Assembly: GCF_000020645.1 (NCBI RefSeq)
Contig: NC_011060.1
Location: 742,501-806,500 of the forward strand
Origin: Pelodictyon phaeoclathratiforme BU-1
GTDB lineage: Bacteria > Bacteroidota > Chlorobiia > Chlorobiales > Chlorobiaceae
DNA: 64,000 nt
Reading direction: 5' to 3'
Shown: positions 27,001 to 33,970 of the stretch, one piece after another
Position numbering within the stretch: the stretch's first letter is position 1
Layout: each line of letters starts with the position of its first letter
Made by a program: the position numbers and the translations under genes
Notes under the pieces: generated by a model
Databases searched by the model: none
Told to the model about the DNA's origin: nothing
Seen by the model: the letters and a program-made list of their open reading frames with translations, nothing else

Positions 27001-27658
27001 TGATGCGAGAGCGCCGGAGTTTGACGCGACACTCTCCCTCAACTCTTTTCAGGAGGCTTTGTATGAAATGGCTCGTCTGCAAGACAAAGGTATTCCCGGG
27101 CTTCAGGACTATCTGAACGAGAAAAAATCGCTTGTTGCCCGGTTCAGATCGGAAGAGGATGCCAACAGAAAGTTCAACAGGGATGAGCAGCCGGTTGTGG
27201 GGGTGAGCTGGTATGCTGCCCGGGCCTACTGCCTCTGGCTCTCGATGCTTGCAGGTGATCCTGAGTCGTATAATCTTCCTGCGGAGCAAGAGTGGGAGTG
27301 GGCAGCCGGTGGGCAGCGTCATAAACCGCAGGAGGTGTTGGAGGTGAGCCCTTATCCCTGGGGCGAAGAGCTGCCAACACCCAAACATGCGAATTACGGT
27401 TTAAACGAGGATGCAACGACTCCTGTCGGCAATTACCCTGATGGTAAAACTCCAGAAGGGTTGTTCGATATGGCTGGAAATGTGTGGGAGTGGATGGATA
27501 ATAAATACAAAAAAAATACATCTGCCCGTGCGTTGCGCGGCGGTTCCTGGAACAATAATCCCGACTTTCTGCGTTGCTCTGCCCGGTACCTCAGTCATCC
27601 GGCGCTCAGGGTCGGCTATTTTGGCTTTCGGGTTGTCCGTTCCAGTCCCTCTTCCTGA
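24053..27658 (+). CDS. Metallophosphoesterase-NACHT-FGE-sulfatase fusion (candidate defence protein / DGR target)
   Basis: 1201 residues from the ATG at 24053. Domain 1 (about 1-290) is a calcineurin-like phosphoesterase with HISDFHIGSGDG, FATGDIAKSGKKG, IVPGNHDVDP, GIIHHPLDW and LRGHLHKTV. Domain 2 is a NACHT-type STAND NTPase: Walker A GDPGSGKTT at 424-432, Walker B LVLLDGLDEVSEPERR near 508-523, and FVVTSRPTGYR after it. A winged-helix/helical arm and HEAT-like repeats cover about 600-920. Domain 3 (about 930-1201) is an FGE-sulfatase/C-type-lectin domain: YVAKYPVTNLQYRTF, VVGVSWYAARAYCLWLS, NLPAEQEWEWAAGG, GLFDMAGNVWEWMDN, RGGSWNNNP. Known biology: NACHT proteins sense phage or self signals via C-terminal repeats and fire an N-terminal effector. 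Here the phosphoesterase would be effector and the lectin fold the sensor; that assignment is inference. No partner gene is adjacent. Confidence 0.88.
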   Translation: MTVTWLHISDFHIGSGDGYDTDVVLKALIRSVKRFYDTGRKPDLIFATGDIAKSGKKGEYERATVFFNDLLEAADLQRHQLFIVPGNHDVDPVNDRGLLPTLETEQKSFEYFIPGEQSLHIVKKLGAFRDWYNGYFDGIRVMPDDTTCGYVEVAEVRGVCLAILPLNSALFTKGGTGDYQKLIIGRRCLQPAIERMKVLKADLKIGIIHHPLDWLAYFEEENIRATLHGTLDILLRGHLHKTVAEQVLSGSGELLHVAAGASYNERKWPNRAIYSTFHDGQLTLFPIRYEDSPEEIWTVDPSVYPHDFGYERAFRISRFFPESTIPHSLVLKEKLFLQEEEKYHNQLYQELHTISLLGSSVIQPFPLQLKDIFIPLELYDGAHSNQAMERQMVGRGAEDVLSHSSPAYVMSECFRKCTTLLVIGDPGSGKTTLMKFYALTCLGKNLPLSSTDLGFQEPTFVFYLPLRDLERGKSGYPPLSSSLAGWAKRHSLPISSRVFREWLESRTSLVLLDGLDEVSEPERRKEICRWIKDMVGLFSKARFVVTSRPTGYRQAEGIALDFQHQRVAVKDFSPSQQVTFLKKWYGAAFMHDIRPEMTHEDEWQKQQQEKATELANTMVVYLQKPENKGVCELAAIPMLLQIMAILWKERKFFPGRRMELYSAALDYLLDYRDRERKMEPLVCAADARRLLAPVALWMQRELKTDEADQRALHLKMEQKLERLGQARSVSDICTNLVNRTGVLVAYGNRYIFRHKTFREYLAAVQLKEELFDSTCIPLLVKQFGEESGWWDEVIKFFMAQSNERIFDAFMKKLFASPVSLDFSPKQKALLTAVLEEAPEKTVDALVAALCSRKKTSPYRQRSILQCLKAVRQPKALDALRRFREQDLALNQEIAGMAEDVIRSLDKSDGFLSLPFQAEAAEPITPAHRPSSFRNPFEHDAHYILIPGGRYLFSVTGSKVTIPDLYVAKYPVTNLQYRTFINFLDARAPEFDATLSLNSFQEALYEMARLQDKGIPGLQDYLNEKKSLVARFRSEEDANRKFNRDEQPVVGVSWYAARAYCLWLSMLAGDPESYNLPAEQEWEWAAGGQRHKPQEVLEVSPYPWGEELPTPKHANYGLNEDATTPVGNYPDGKTPEGLFDMAGNVWEWMDNKYKKNTSARALRGGSWNNNPDFLRCSARYLSHPALRVGYFGFRVVRSSPSS
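27546..27640 (+). other. DGR-like variable region at the 3' end of the NACHT-FGE gene
   Basis: Residues 1164-1195 keep the invariant frame of FGE-type DGR targets (GGSWNNNP, then LR, R, P, R, GFRVV). The positions that are Asn codons in typical templates are all replaced: Asp1171, Phe1172, Ala1177, Tyr1179, Leu1180, Ser1181, His1182, Leu1185, Val1187, Gly1188, Tyr1189, Phe1190. The substitutions seen (AAC or AAT to GAC, TTT, GCC, TAC, CTC, AGT, CAT, GTC, GGC, TAT) can all be reached by changing only adenines. That is the mark of adenine-specific retro-mutagenesis. The template repeat itself is not in the window, so this rests on family knowledge. Confidence 0.6.
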
Positions 27659-27760
27659 AATTCTGACATTCTGATTTCTGGAACTCTGGATACGTTTTTT
27701 ATCAGGTACCTCGAAACTGGTGTACAGTCGCTGGACTCAAACCGCCGAAAGGGGCTGTGG

Positions 27761-27988
27761 TCACTCATCCTGATCGTTATACGGTTCTTCTCCAGCTCTC
27801 CACACCAGCCAGACGCGGATAAGGCGCCAGATACCGTAAGCGCCGGTCAGCAGGGCATAAAGGCGGAGATCCTCTTTCATCCCGGCAGGGGAGATGTCCG
27901 GGAAAAAGAGGAGATAGAGGGCTATCCCGATAAAAGTACCTCCCAGAAGCAGCCCCATGACCATTCCGGCAGCGCTTTTCTGCATCAC
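27761..27988 (-). CDS. Small two-helix membrane protein downstream of ndh
   Basis: 75 residues with two membrane helices (GMVMGLLLGGTFIGIALYLLFF and LYALLTGAYGIWRLIRVWLVW) and an acidic tail. Its ATG overlaps the ndh stop by 4 bases (ATGA-type coupling), which argues strongly that it is a real gene co-translated with ndh. I do not recognise a named family. It could be an assembly or anchoring factor for the dehydrogenase, but that is only suggested by position. Confidence 0.7.
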   Translation of the reverse strand: MMQKSAAGMVMGLLLGGTFIGIALYLLFFPDISPAGMKEDLRLYALLTGAYGIWRLIRVWLVWRAGEEPYNDQDE

Positions 27989-29289
27989 TCCTTTTTCGCT
28001 TTTTCTTTCCGAAGTGCACAGGAATCGGCATCAGGATAGAAGCGCCACTCCCGGTTGACAATCAGACGGGCGCCATAGCTGAAGGTAAAGTACGACCATC
28101 CCCACTGCAAAAGCACAAAGACCCGGTGACGGAAGCTGGTCAGGAAGTAGATATGCACCAGAAGCCAGGTGAACCAGGCAAAAATTCCGTCAAATTTCAG
28201 ACCACCAAACTCAACGATAGCCTTGTTTTTTCCGATGGTGGCCATCTGTCCTTTGTCGCGGTATCGGAATACCTTTCTTGCCTTTGTTTTCAGGTCAAGT
28301 AAAATGTTTTTGCCGATAGCCCGACCCTGCTGTAACGCTACGGGAGCAAGTCCCGGCAAAGGGTTTCCGTTCTCTGAAACAAAGTGCGCAAGGTCGCCGC
28401 CTACAAATATCTCCGGATGGCCCGGAATGCTGAGATCTTCGCTGACCACGATGCGCCCGATACGGTCGGTTTCCACTCCCTCCATTGTTTTGCCGATCTC
28501 AATGGCAGTCACGCCAGCCGCCCAGAGCACGGTTGCCGCTTCGATACGCTCATTACCGATTTGTACCCCGTCGGCGTCAACCTCGCTGACCATACTGTTG
28601 GTCCAGACCTGCACACCAAGCTTCTCAAGCGACCGGGTCGCCTTGCTTGCAAGATCAGGAGAAAAAGAGCCAAGAATGCGCGGAGCAGCCTCAACAATAA
28701 AGATGCGGGTAAGCTTGGGGTCAATGTTCCGGTAAAACTTGGAGAGGGTATAGCGGCTCATTTCACCGATAGAACCAGCAAGCTCAACCCCGGTTGGCCC
28801 GCCGCCGACAATGACAAAGGTGAGCAGTTTTTTGCGCTCGACAAAATCAGTTGTCCGCTCAGCCCGTTCATAAGCCTCCATCACCCGCCGCCGTATCTCT
28901 TTGGCCTGTGCAAGGGTTTTCAGCCCTGGGGCAAACTCTTCCCACTCGTTGTGGCCGAAATAGTGGTGCTGTACACCGCAGGCAAGAACCAGATAATCGT
29001 AGGGAATATTGTGGAAATCGGTTACTACGGTTTTGTTCTCCATATCAATGTGCTCGACAATACCCTTGAAAACGGTTACGTTCCGGTAGTTTGCCAGCAT
29101 ATTTCTCAGCGGGGCGGCAATATCTCCCTCACCAAGAGCTGCCATCGCAACCTGGTACAGGAGTGGCTGGAAGAGGTGATAGTTCTTCCTGTCGATAAGG
29201 GTAATTTCGATATCCTCTTTATTGCCGAGCACTCTGGCCGTATTCAGCCCTGCGAATCCTCCGCCTATAATTACAACCCTCTTTTTCAT
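27985..29289 (-). CDS. ndh: Type II NADH dehydrogenase (NDH-2)
   Basis: 434 residues; a single-subunit, non-proton-pumping NADH:quinone oxidoreductase on the inner membrane face. The FAD loop is VVIIGGGFAGLNTARVLG at the N-terminus and the NADH loop is IVGGGPTGVELAGSIGEM near 165-182. ATVLWAAGVTA, FVGGDLAHF and APVALQQGRAIGKNI follow. The C-terminus (LVHIYFLTSFRHRVFVLLQW, then YFTFSYGARLI) is the amphipathic/membrane-associated segment typical of NDH-2. It precedes a coupled small membrane protein. Confidence 0.93.
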   Translation of the reverse strand: MKKRVVIIGGGFAGLNTARVLGNKEDIEITLIDRKNYHLFQPLLYQVAMAALGEGDIAAPLRNMLANYRNVTVFKGIVEHIDMENKTVVTDFHNIPYDYLVLACGVQHHYFGHNEWEEFAPGLKTLAQAKEIRRRVMEAYERAERTTDFVERKKLLTFVIVGGGPTGVELAGSIGEMSRYTLSKFYRNIDPKLTRIFIVEAAPRILGSFSPDLASKATRSLEKLGVQVWTNSMVSEVDADGVQIGNERIEAATVLWAAGVTAIEIGKTMEGVETDRIGRIVVSEDLSIPGHPEIFVGGDLAHFVSENGNPLPGLAPVALQQGRAIGKNILLDLKTKARKVFRYRDKGQMATIGKNKAIVEFGGLKFDGIFAWFTWLLVHIYFLTSFRHRVFVLLQWGWSYFTFSYGARLIVNREWRFYPDADSCALRKEKAKKE

Positions 29290-29464
29290 GTCACTGTTAT
29301 TTCCTTTTCCGGGAAAAGGGTGGATGTATACATTTCTTTTGCATGCCTGAGCGATGCATTCAGCTTTATGACGCTATTTAACAGTTTTTCATGCAATACC
29401 GTTTGTTTGGCAGCATTTTTTTCAATTTTGCAACTTGCAGTGTTCTCTGGCGTGCGCTCTCTTT

Positions 29465-29965
29465 TCAGGTGAGACGCATGATGAGTTCAGCATGTCGGGG
29501 GTATTTTTTTTGTAACATCTCCCTGTCGGCGAAAGCAAAGTCGCGAAAATCAAAACCGGGCGCGACGACGCAACTGACCAGCGCATAGCTCTCTTCACCC
29601 GGATTTTCACAACAGGCGCCAAACCAGCTCTCTTTGGGGGCGACTCCCTGCAGAACCTGCCCCATACCCGGCGAGAGGCCGAGCGTAAAGCTTGACGGAT
29701 CACCATCCTGAGGGAAAAAATGCACGGTGAGGGGATCGCCTGCATGGAAAAACCAGAGTTCGTCGGAATGAATGCGGTGTAGTTTTGAGCGATCCGTGCT
29801 TTTGAGTAGGTAGTAAATGGCCGTTGCATAAGAGCGTGGGCCATTGAAGGGAGATGCATCCGGGAAGGAATAGCCGCCTTCGCTCCTCCAGGTTTCCCGG
29901 TAGTATCCCCCTTCCGGATGCGCCACAAGTTGAAGGCTCTCAATCCAGAACTCAGCTTTTTGCAT
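29465..29965 (-). CDS. Cupin-fold protein, DUF985 family
   Basis: 166 residues from the ATG at 29965 (MQKAEFWIESLQL). The signatures HPEGGYYRETWRS, ATAIYYLLKSTDRSKLHRIHSDELWFF and later CVVAPGFDFRDFAF match the DUF985 cupin family. The frame extends further upstream but only into purE coding sequence. Start and purE stop overlap by 14 bases, so translation is likely coupled to purE. The biochemical role of DUF985 is not established. Related cupins bind a metal or a sugar-like ligand. Confidence 0.8.
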   Translation of the reverse strand: MQKAEFWIESLQLVAHPEGGYYRETWRSEGGYSFPDASPFNGPRSYATAIYYLLKSTDRSKLHRIHSDELWFFHAGDPLTVHFFPQDGDPSSFTLGLSPGMGQVLQGVAPKESWFGACCENPGEESYALVSCVVAPGFDFRDFAFADREMLQKKYPRHAELIMRLT

Positions 29966-30479
29966 GGAGCTTTTCACGGATTTTCGCAGTTTTCTGACGG
30001 GATGCGTCGGCAAGTTTTTTGCGGAACTCAAGCAGTGCTGCCATCAGCGCTTCATCAGAGAGGGCAAGAATCTGGACGGCAAGCAGAGCGGCATTCCGGG
30101 CATTGTCGATACCTACTGTCGCCACAGGAATGCCCGCAGGCATCTGCACGATGGAGTAGAGCGAGTCCTGACCGTTAAGTTTTTTGCTGAAAATCGGCAC
30201 GCCGATAACCGGCAGCACCGTCATGGCTGCAGTAACACCCGGCAGATGCGCCGCGCCGCCAGCTCCGGCAATAATAACTTTCAGGCCACGTTCAATGGCC
30301 GAAGTGGCGTATGCTTCGAGGTCGTGCGGTGTGCGGTGAGCAGAAATAACCGAAATCTCTGAGGCAATACCGAACTCATCACAAACCAGTACCGCCTCCT
30401 TCATAATGTCGAAATCAGAGTCAGAACCCATGATGATGCCGACAGTCGGTCGGTTAGTATCTGTTTTTTTTTGAGTCAT
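29952..30479 (-). CDS. purE: N5-carboxyaminoimidazole ribonucleotide mutase
   Basis: 175 residues; moves the carboxyl group of N5-CAIR to give CAIR in purine synthesis. Signatures are VGIIMGSDSDFDIMKEA, SAHRTPHDLEAYA and IIAGAGGAAHLPGV. GVPIFSKKLNGQDSLYSIVQMPAGIPVATV is also present. Length and motifs fit class I PurE. No purK is adjacent. The DUF985 gene follows with an overlap. Confidence 0.96.
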   Translation of the reverse strand: MTQKKTDTNRPTVGIIMGSDSDFDIMKEAVLVCDEFGIASEISVISAHRTPHDLEAYATSAIERGLKVIIAGAGGAAHLPGVTAAMTVLPVIGVPIFSKKLNGQDSLYSIVQMPAGIPVATVGIDNARNAALLAVQILALSDEALMAALLEFRKKLADASRQKTAKIREKLHAKS

Positions 30480-30744
30480 ATAAAGGTATTATTTATTGGT
30501 TTGTCCGTAAATGGCTTGCGTAGCGAACTCCTTGGAGAAGGCATCCTCGTTTCTGGTTGTTATCTCTTCGGGAGCCGGATTTGGTGAACACTGTTGGGAA
30601 AGCATATTGGCAGAGCGGAACAGAAGCCTTGAAAAACAGGGATTCCGGGCCTGTTAATAGGCTAATGATTTATGAAATTGCCGAGTTTTATGTATTTTCA
30701 CGAGAGTTAATTTAAAAAAATAATACTTGTAGAGGAAGATAACA
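30480..30744. other. Divergent purE / hemN intergenic region
   Basis: 265 bases holding the promoters of two divergent genes. An AACAGG / CCTGTT stem with a 9-base loop lies at 30635-30655, and CTCCTTGGAG at about 30526 can form a small hairpin. The part from 30530 to 30660 is less AT-rich than expected for a bare promoter, so a structured leader or small RNA is possible, but no known family could be assigned. Confidence 0.3.
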
Positions 30745-32163
30745 ATGGCAACTAATCTCGCAGTAAAATACAGCAATCCCGGCCCCCGTTACACCAGTTA
30801 TCCCACCATTCCCTCATGGAGCACCGACGGTGTTACCCAGGAGCAGTGGAAAGAGGCGATGGTCAAAGGTTTTAACGACAGCAACGAAACCACCGGAATC
30901 AGCCTGTACATCCACATTCCCTACTGTGAGAACCACTGTTACTTCTGCGGCTGTAACGCTCACCGTACACAGGATCACTCCTATGAAGCGCCCTATCTTG
31001 AGGCTCTGCTCAAAGAGTGGCAGATGTACACCGATGTTTTTCCCGGACGCCTCAATGTCAAGGAGCTGCACATCGGCGGCGGAACCCCAACCTTCTTCAG
31101 TCCGGAAAACCTTGTCACCCTCATTGACGGGATCTGCAAAAATGTCAACAAGATGGACAACTACATGTTCAGCTTTGAGACCAATCCCCGCTCAACCTCC
31201 AAAGAGCACCTCGAAGCGCTCTACAGTGTCGGCTTCCGTCGTATGAGTTTTGGAATCCAGGATTTCGACCCGATTGTGCAGGAGGAGATCAACCGCCTTC
31301 AGTCATTCGAACTGGTCAAGGAAAAGGTTGATATTGCCCGCCAGATCGGTTTTACCTCCATCAATTTTGATCTCGTTTATGGCCTGCCCAAGCAGACGAT
31401 GGCCACCATTACCGACACCATCCAGAAGGTCATGGAGCTCAAGCCCGATCGCCTTGCCTTCTATGCCTATGGCCACAATCCGCACATGTACGAAGGACAG
31501 CGGAAGTTCAAGGAGTCGGACTTGCCGGTTGGCGATGCCAAGCAGGAGCTTTATGACAAAGGCAGCGCCATGCTTGAATCCATCGGCTACCACGAAATCG
31601 GCATGGATCATTTCGCCATCGAAGGTGACGCTCTCTATATCGCAGCGAAAAATGGAACCCTGCATCGCAATTTCATGGGCTATACCGAAAATACCACGCA
31701 GATGATGCTTGCCCTCGGCTCATCCTCCATCAGTGACACCTGGTATGCATTTGCACAGAACGAACGTAACGATATTGAATATATCAAAGTGGTGAACGAA
31801 GGGCGTTTCCCGCTCCATCGCGGCCACCTGCTGACCGACGAAGATCTTGTGCTTCGCCGTCACATCCTCAACCTGATGTGCAAGCAGGAGACCTCATGGG
31901 AAGATCCCAAGCTCTACACTGATGAACTCGATATCGCCCTCTACCGTCTTGAAGATATGCAGAACGACGGCATCGTTGTTCTGGGAGACAAAAGTGTTCG
32001 CGTAACCGAAGCGGGCATACCCTTTCTCCGCAATATCTGCATGGCCTTCGATGCAAGGCTCTGGAGCTCCGACAGCCTCTCAAAGGCATACAACGTATCG
32101 CGTGATATCCAGAAAACCTACATTGAAAAAGCCCGCCTCGCAAAGGCACAAAAAGTCGGTTGA
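30745..32163 (+). CDS. hemN: Oxygen-independent coproporphyrinogen III oxidase-type radical SAM enzyme
   Basis: 472 residues; decarboxylates coproporphyrinogen III without oxygen, a step towards haem and (bacterio)chlorophyll. The N-terminus AVKYSNPGPRYTSYPTIPSW is the HemN-specific opening. The 4Fe-4S site is in HIPYCENHCYFCGCNAH (C-x3-C-x2-C). HIGGGTPTFF, SFETNPRSTS, MSFGIQDFDP and NFDLVYGLPKQT follow. IGMDHFA is the HemN signature that separates true HemN from HemW. The start has AGAGGAAG 8 bases upstream. It is a stand-alone gene closed by a strong terminator. Confidence 0.94.
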   Translation: MATNLAVKYSNPGPRYTSYPTIPSWSTDGVTQEQWKEAMVKGFNDSNETTGISLYIHIPYCENHCYFCGCNAHRTQDHSYEAPYLEALLKEWQMYTDVFPGRLNVKELHIGGGTPTFFSPENLVTLIDGICKNVNKMDNYMFSFETNPRSTSKEHLEALYSVGFRRMSFGIQDFDPIVQEEINRLQSFELVKEKVDIARQIGFTSINFDLVYGLPKQTMATITDTIQKVMELKPDRLAFYAYGHNPHMYEGQRKFKESDLPVGDAKQELYDKGSAMLESIGYHEIGMDHFAIEGDALYIAAKNGTLHRNFMGYTENTTQMMLALGSSSISDTWYAFAQNERNDIEYIKVVNEGRFPLHRGHLLTDEDLVLRRHILNLMCKQETSWEDPKLYTDELDIALYRLEDMQNDGIVVLGDKSVRVTEAGIPFLRNICMAFDARLWSSDSLSKAYNVSRDIQKTYIEKARLAKAQKVG

Positions 32164-32186
32164 ACACTCCGGTTCAGCACAATTTG

Positions 32187-32218
32187 AAAAGGGTGATTTT
32201 GGTCACCCTTTTTTTTTT
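32187..32218 (+). terminator. Rho-independent terminator after hemN
   Basis: A 10-bp stem (AAAAGGGTGA / TCACCCTTTT) with a 6-base loop is followed by a continuing T-run, 24 bases after the hemN stop. Confidence 0.93.
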
Positions 32219-32417
32219 GTCCATGTGATGAAATTCAGGGAAGATCCCGTTTGCTTCAATTGTTGTCCGATTTCAGGATTGGTTGGTGTTGCCCTGCAGC
32301 GGTAGCTGAGCACGAGAGATTATTTTGTGCAAGGTCAGTTGACCACTTTCGCGTAATGATATCACAGAATGCTGCTATCTGAAGCAAAAACATTGAACAA
32401 AATAGTGTATAGTATAA
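32219..32417. other. Intergenic region, left border of the defence island
   Basis: About 200 AT-rich bases between the hemN terminator and the palindrome in front of the RloA-like gene. No gene, tRNA or attachment-site-like repeat was seen. Confidence 0.35.
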
Positions 32418-32466
32418 ATATTATTTGATTTTTTGCGCTTTTTGTGCGAATATCAAATAAATATTA
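32418..32466. promoter_or_regulatory. Imperfect inverted repeat in front of the RloA-like gene
   Basis: The arms ATTATTTGAT and ATCAAATAA(A)T flank a 22-base centre containing GCGC and end 11 bases before the ATG at 32478. One arm has a single extra base. The location suggests an operator or a 5'-leader hairpin controlling rloA; which one cannot be told. Confidence 0.45.
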
Positions 32467-32477
32467 ATAGGTAAACT

Positions 32478-33731
32478 ATGCTTGTAGAATTTCGTGTTTC
32501 AAATTTTCGCTCAATCAGAGAAGAGCTTCGCCTGAGCCTTGTTGCAAATACTGATAACGAGCATTCGGAGACTCATTTAATTTGCAGCGGATCGAAGTCC
32601 ACTCCCTCACTGCTAAAGTCTGCGGTCATCTATGGTGCCAATGCGAGTGGTAAATCAAATATTATAAATGCGTTGGCATTTATGAAAGGGGTTGTCGCCG
32701 AGTCTGCTACGCAAATCAAGGAGGGGCAAAAATTTCATTTCCAGCCCTTCAAGCTTGATGGCATCTCATCATCCAAGCCAAGTGAGTTTGAAGTCACCTT
32801 TATTATAGATGGAATCCGATATCAATATGGATTTTCACTGCTTTCTGAAAGAATTACTTCCGAGTGGCTGTTAGTTTACAAAACATCCAAGCCACAAATT
32901 TGGTTTGATCGACGTTACAATTCCAAGATAAAGGAGGATGAGTATACGTTCAGTACGTTCCTGGTGGGTGAAAAAAAACTGTGGCAAAAATCGACCCGCT
33001 CAAACGCATTGTTTCTCTCCAAAGCCGTCGATCTTAACAGCAGTGCTTTACGGCCTGTCTTTCTCTGGATTGTGCAGCAACTCAATATTATAGGCGCGGG
33101 AGAACAGCCAATGATAGAGTTTTCAACAGTTCTTGCTCAGCAGCCTGAAGGCAATAAAAAGTTGCTTGATTTTTTAAATGCTGCTGATTTCAGCATTTCA
33201 GAATTATCACTGGAGATGCGTAAAACAAGAGAGTTGTCGCTTAAGATTGAGGGCGAAAAACCTCCTGTTCATCAAGTTCTTGATTCCGAAGCACTGATGC
33301 CTGTTTTTTTGCATAAAGGTGCAGAAGGAGCTGCAAAATTCGAAATTCACGATGAGTCAACAGGAACTCAGCGCATGTTCGCCTTTGCCGGACCAATTCT
33401 TGATGTGTTGCAGAACGGGAGTGTCTTGATCGTTGATGAGTTGGATGGGAGTTTACATACCAAAATTGTTCGGTTCCTCCTGAACGTAATCAATTCATCC
33501 ATCTCTAACACGAATGGGGCTCAGCTTATTTTTACAACACATGATACCTCCATCATGGACGTGAAATTATTTCGCAGAGATCAGATCTGGTTTGTTGAAA
33601 AGGATCAATCTCACGCAACACACCTTTACCCTCTTACAGATTTCAGGCCAAGAAAAAACGAAGCTCTTGAAAAAGGCTATCTTGTCGGACGATATGGAGC
33701 GATTCCTTTCATCAATGATGTGATGTTTTGA
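32478..33731 (+). CDS. RloA/AbiLi-like AAA ATPase
   Basis: 417 residues. The N-terminus FRVSNFRSIREELRLSLVA is the SMC/RecF-like opening of the AAA_15 group. Walker A is VIYGANASGKSNIINAL (about 50-66), the signature-like DESTGTQRMFAFAGP is near 290-305, Walker B is VLIVDELDGSLH near 315-326, and the downstream His is in LIFTTHDTSIMD. The next gene starts with an RloB-like sequence. RloA-RloB (AbiLi-AbiLii) pairs are linked to type I restriction loci and abortive phage defence. Base composition is lower in GC than the adjoining hsdR. Its partner is truncated, so the pair may no longer work. Confidence 0.85.
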   Translation: MLVEFRVSNFRSIREELRLSLVANTDNEHSETHLICSGSKSTPSLLKSAVIYGANASGKSNIINALAFMKGVVAESATQIKEGQKFHFQPFKLDGISSSKPSEFEVTFIIDGIRYQYGFSLLSERITSEWLLVYKTSKPQIWFDRRYNSKIKEDEYTFSTFLVGEKKLWQKSTRSNALFLSKAVDLNSSALRPVFLWIVQQLNIIGAGEQPMIEFSTVLAQQPEGNKKLLDFLNAADFSISELSLEMRKTRELSLKIEGEKPPVHQVLDSEALMPVFLHKGAEGAAKFEIHDESTGTQRMFAFAGPILDVLQNGSVLIVDELDGSLHTKIVRFLLNVINSSISNTNGAQLIFTTHDTSIMDVKLFRRDQIWFVEKDQSHATHLYPLTDFRPRKNEALEKGYLVGRYGAIPFINDVMF

Positions 33732-33739
33732 GGAATAAT

Positions 33740-33970
33740 ATGGCCAGAGAGCACCATCAGAAGAGCCGGGAAAAAACCAGTTTACTGCGGAAGAAGCCGT
33801 TTTCCAGGGGTTGCGACCGTATCCTGATTATTACTGAGGGTGAAAAAACGGAGCTTCATTATTTTGATAGAGATGATCAAGGGATGGGATTCCAAGTGCT
33901 CAACAAACCGAATCGGGCTGATGGCAATAATCTTGGCAAAGTATTCATAAGATATCTGCATGACAACTGA
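33740..33970 (+). pseudogene. Truncated RloB/AbiLii-like gene
   Basis: A 76-residue frame starts at the ATG at 33740 (GAGGA six bases upstream). It contains the RloB hallmark RILIITEGEKTELHYF after a basic N-terminus (RKKPFSRGCD). Family members are usually about 200 residues, so the C-terminal two thirds are missing. The frame ends inside the first codons of hsdR. Composition changes sharply at about 33957, from AT-rich to GC-rich, marking a recombination joint where the hsd operon replaced the rest of rloB. Confidence 0.75.

Noticed and set aside
24053..27658. Active formylglycine-generating enzyme as the function of the C-terminal domain
   Set aside because: The paired catalytic cysteines of true FGE enzymes are not present near the C-terminus. 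The domain is better read as a lectin-fold binding module.
28384..29472. 362-codon plus-strand frame opposite ndh
   Set aside because: Antisense to a complete NDH-2 with both nucleotide-binding loops.
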